Part shown: piece after piece, positions 13,629-14,386 of the stretch
Numbering within the stretch: position 1 is the stretch's first letter
Layout of the letters: each line of letters opens with the position of its first letter
From: Methylotenera_A sp046594885
GTDB lineage: Bacteria > Pseudomonadota > Gammaproteobacteria > Burkholderiales > Methylophilaceae
NCBI GenBank assembly: GCA_046594885.1
Contig: JBKJRD010000064.1
Location: forward strand, 1 to 14,386
Direction: 5' to 3'
DNA: 14,386 bases
Made by a program: the position numbers and the translations under genes
The notes under the pieces: model-generated
The model's database searches: none
What the model saw: only the letters and a program-made list of their open reading frames with translations
Told to the model about the DNA's origin: nothing

Positions 13629-14386
13629 ATGGCTAAACAAATGAAATTTTCGGTCTATCGCTACAATCCAGACGTAGATAAAAAGCCGTATATGCAAGAT
13701 TACGATATTGCGTTAGCAGATGAAGACCAAATGTTGCTGGATGCGCTGATTCGCATCAAGCAGATTGACGACACCTTAAGTCTACGTAAATCCTGCCGTG
13801 AAGGCGTTTGTGGCAGTGATAGCATGAATATTAATGGCAAAAATGGCCTTGCCTGCATCACTAAATTAAGTGATTTAGAACAGCCTGTTGTGTTGCGCCC
13901 GATGCCAGGTTTACCCGTGATACGCGATTTGGTGGTCGATATGACACAGTTTTTTGCGCATTACAATTCGGTTAAGCCTTATCTGATTAATAACGACCCC
14001 TTGCCTGAAGCTGAGCGTTTGCAAAGCCCAGAAGACCGCGCCAAGTTAAATGGCATGTACGAATGTATATTGTGCGGCGCTTGCACTACATCGTGCCCTA
14101 GTTTCTGGTGGAATCCAGATAAGTTTGTTGGCCCGGCAGGCTTATTGCAAGCCAATCGCTTTATAATGGATTCGCGCGACCAAGCGATGGAAGAGCGTTT
14201 AGAAAATTTGGAAGATCCGTACCGTTTGTATCGTTGCCATAACATTATGAATTGCGTGGAAGTTTGCCCTAAAAAGCTCAATCCCAATGCGGCGATTGCC
14301 AATATTAAAGACTTAAAAATTGAGCGCGCAAGAGACCAAAGTAATAACAAGCCAGATAGCAAACCAGCCAAAAAAATATTTGGCAT
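13629..14386 (+). CDS. sdhB: Succinate dehydrogenase iron-sulfur subunit, C-terminus beyond right edge
   Basis: SdhB carries electrons from SdhA to ubiquinone through three iron-sulfur clusters. The window holds 252 codons with no stop. The [2Fe-2S] ligands are C56, C61, D64 and C76 (SCREGVCGSD...LACI); the aspartate ligand is as in E. coli. C146, C149 and C152 in CILCGACTTSCP bind [4Fe-4S] together with C213, while C156, C203 and C209 serve [3Fe-4S]. SFWWNPDKFVGPAGLL (158-173) is the quinone-side segment. AGGA lies about ten bases before the ATG. E. coli SdhB has 238 residues and ends soon after the last helix. This protein continues past that point with a hydrophilic tail (about 236-252, rich in N, S, K, D) and is still open at the edge. 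The gap to sdhA is 25 bp. Confidence 0.96.
   Translation, partial: MAKQMKFSVYRYNPDVDKKPYMQDYDIALADEDQMLLDALIRIKQIDDTLSLRKSCREGVCGSDSMNINGKNGLACITKLSDLEQPVVLRPMPGLPVIRDLVVDMTQFFAHYNSVKPYLINNDPLPEAERLQSPEDRAKLNGMYECILCGACTTSCPSFWWNPDKFVGPAGLLQANRFIMDSRDQAMEERLENLEDPYRLYRCHNIMNCVEVCPKKLNPNAAIANIKDLKIERARDQSNNKPDSKPAKKIFG

Noticed and set aside
13979..14386. A 135-codon open frame on the minus strand at the right edge
   Set aside because: It lies opposite sdhB, whose iron-sulfur motifs are unmistakable on the plus strand; the minus-strand reading has no recognisable family features.

Overview
The window looks like a chromosomal stretch of a betaproteobacterium with moderate, slightly AT-leaning base composition, most likely a methylotroph of the Methylophilaceae (Methylotenera type). 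This assignment is an inference. It rests on the protein flavour, on the pairing of a methylcitrate-cycle operon with succinate dehydrogenase and a short malic enzyme, and on two intergenic repeat elements of a kind I associate with such genomes. Gene density is high, all gaps are under 200 bp, and I see no phage, insertion sequence, CRISPR array or RNA gene.

Layout. At the left edge, on the minus strand, lie purB (adenylosuccinate lyase) and, overlapping its stop codon, the first part of a Tat-exported Fe/Mn superoxide dismutase cut by the window edge. Next, also on the minus strand, is a six-gene run transcribed leftwards from about 8774 to 1916: a 293-aa CitE/malyl-CoA lyase-like protein, mesaconyl-CoA hydratase (mch), a second, 342-aa CitE-like lyase, then prpB, prpC and prpD. 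A perfect-consensus sigma-70 promoter and two tandem palindromic operators separate this run from a divergent GntR/UTRA regulator (plus strand, 8920-9657). A 101-bp inverted-repeat element follows. The plus strand then carries a short malic enzyme and sdhCDAB; sdhB runs off the right edge.

How the genes work together. PrpC condenses propionyl-CoA with oxaloacetate, PrpD dehydrates the 2-methylcitrate, an aconitase not in this window rehydrates the product, and PrpB yields pyruvate plus succinate. SdhCDAB oxidises the succinate to fumarate, and malic enzyme converts malate to pyruvate. The Mch/CitE part is the less familiar one. In known pathways mesaconyl-CoA hydratase and beta-methylmalyl-CoA lyase interconvert mesaconyl-CoA with propionyl-CoA plus glyoxylate. 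Placed first in the prp operon, they would feed propionyl-CoA into, or draw it out of, the methylcitrate cycle and tie it to glyoxylate. One of the two lyase-like proteins has lost several signature residues, so the division of labour between them is open. The most interesting items are this fused glyoxylate/propionate module, the degenerate lyase, the well-resolved GntR control region, and several palindromic intergenic elements.
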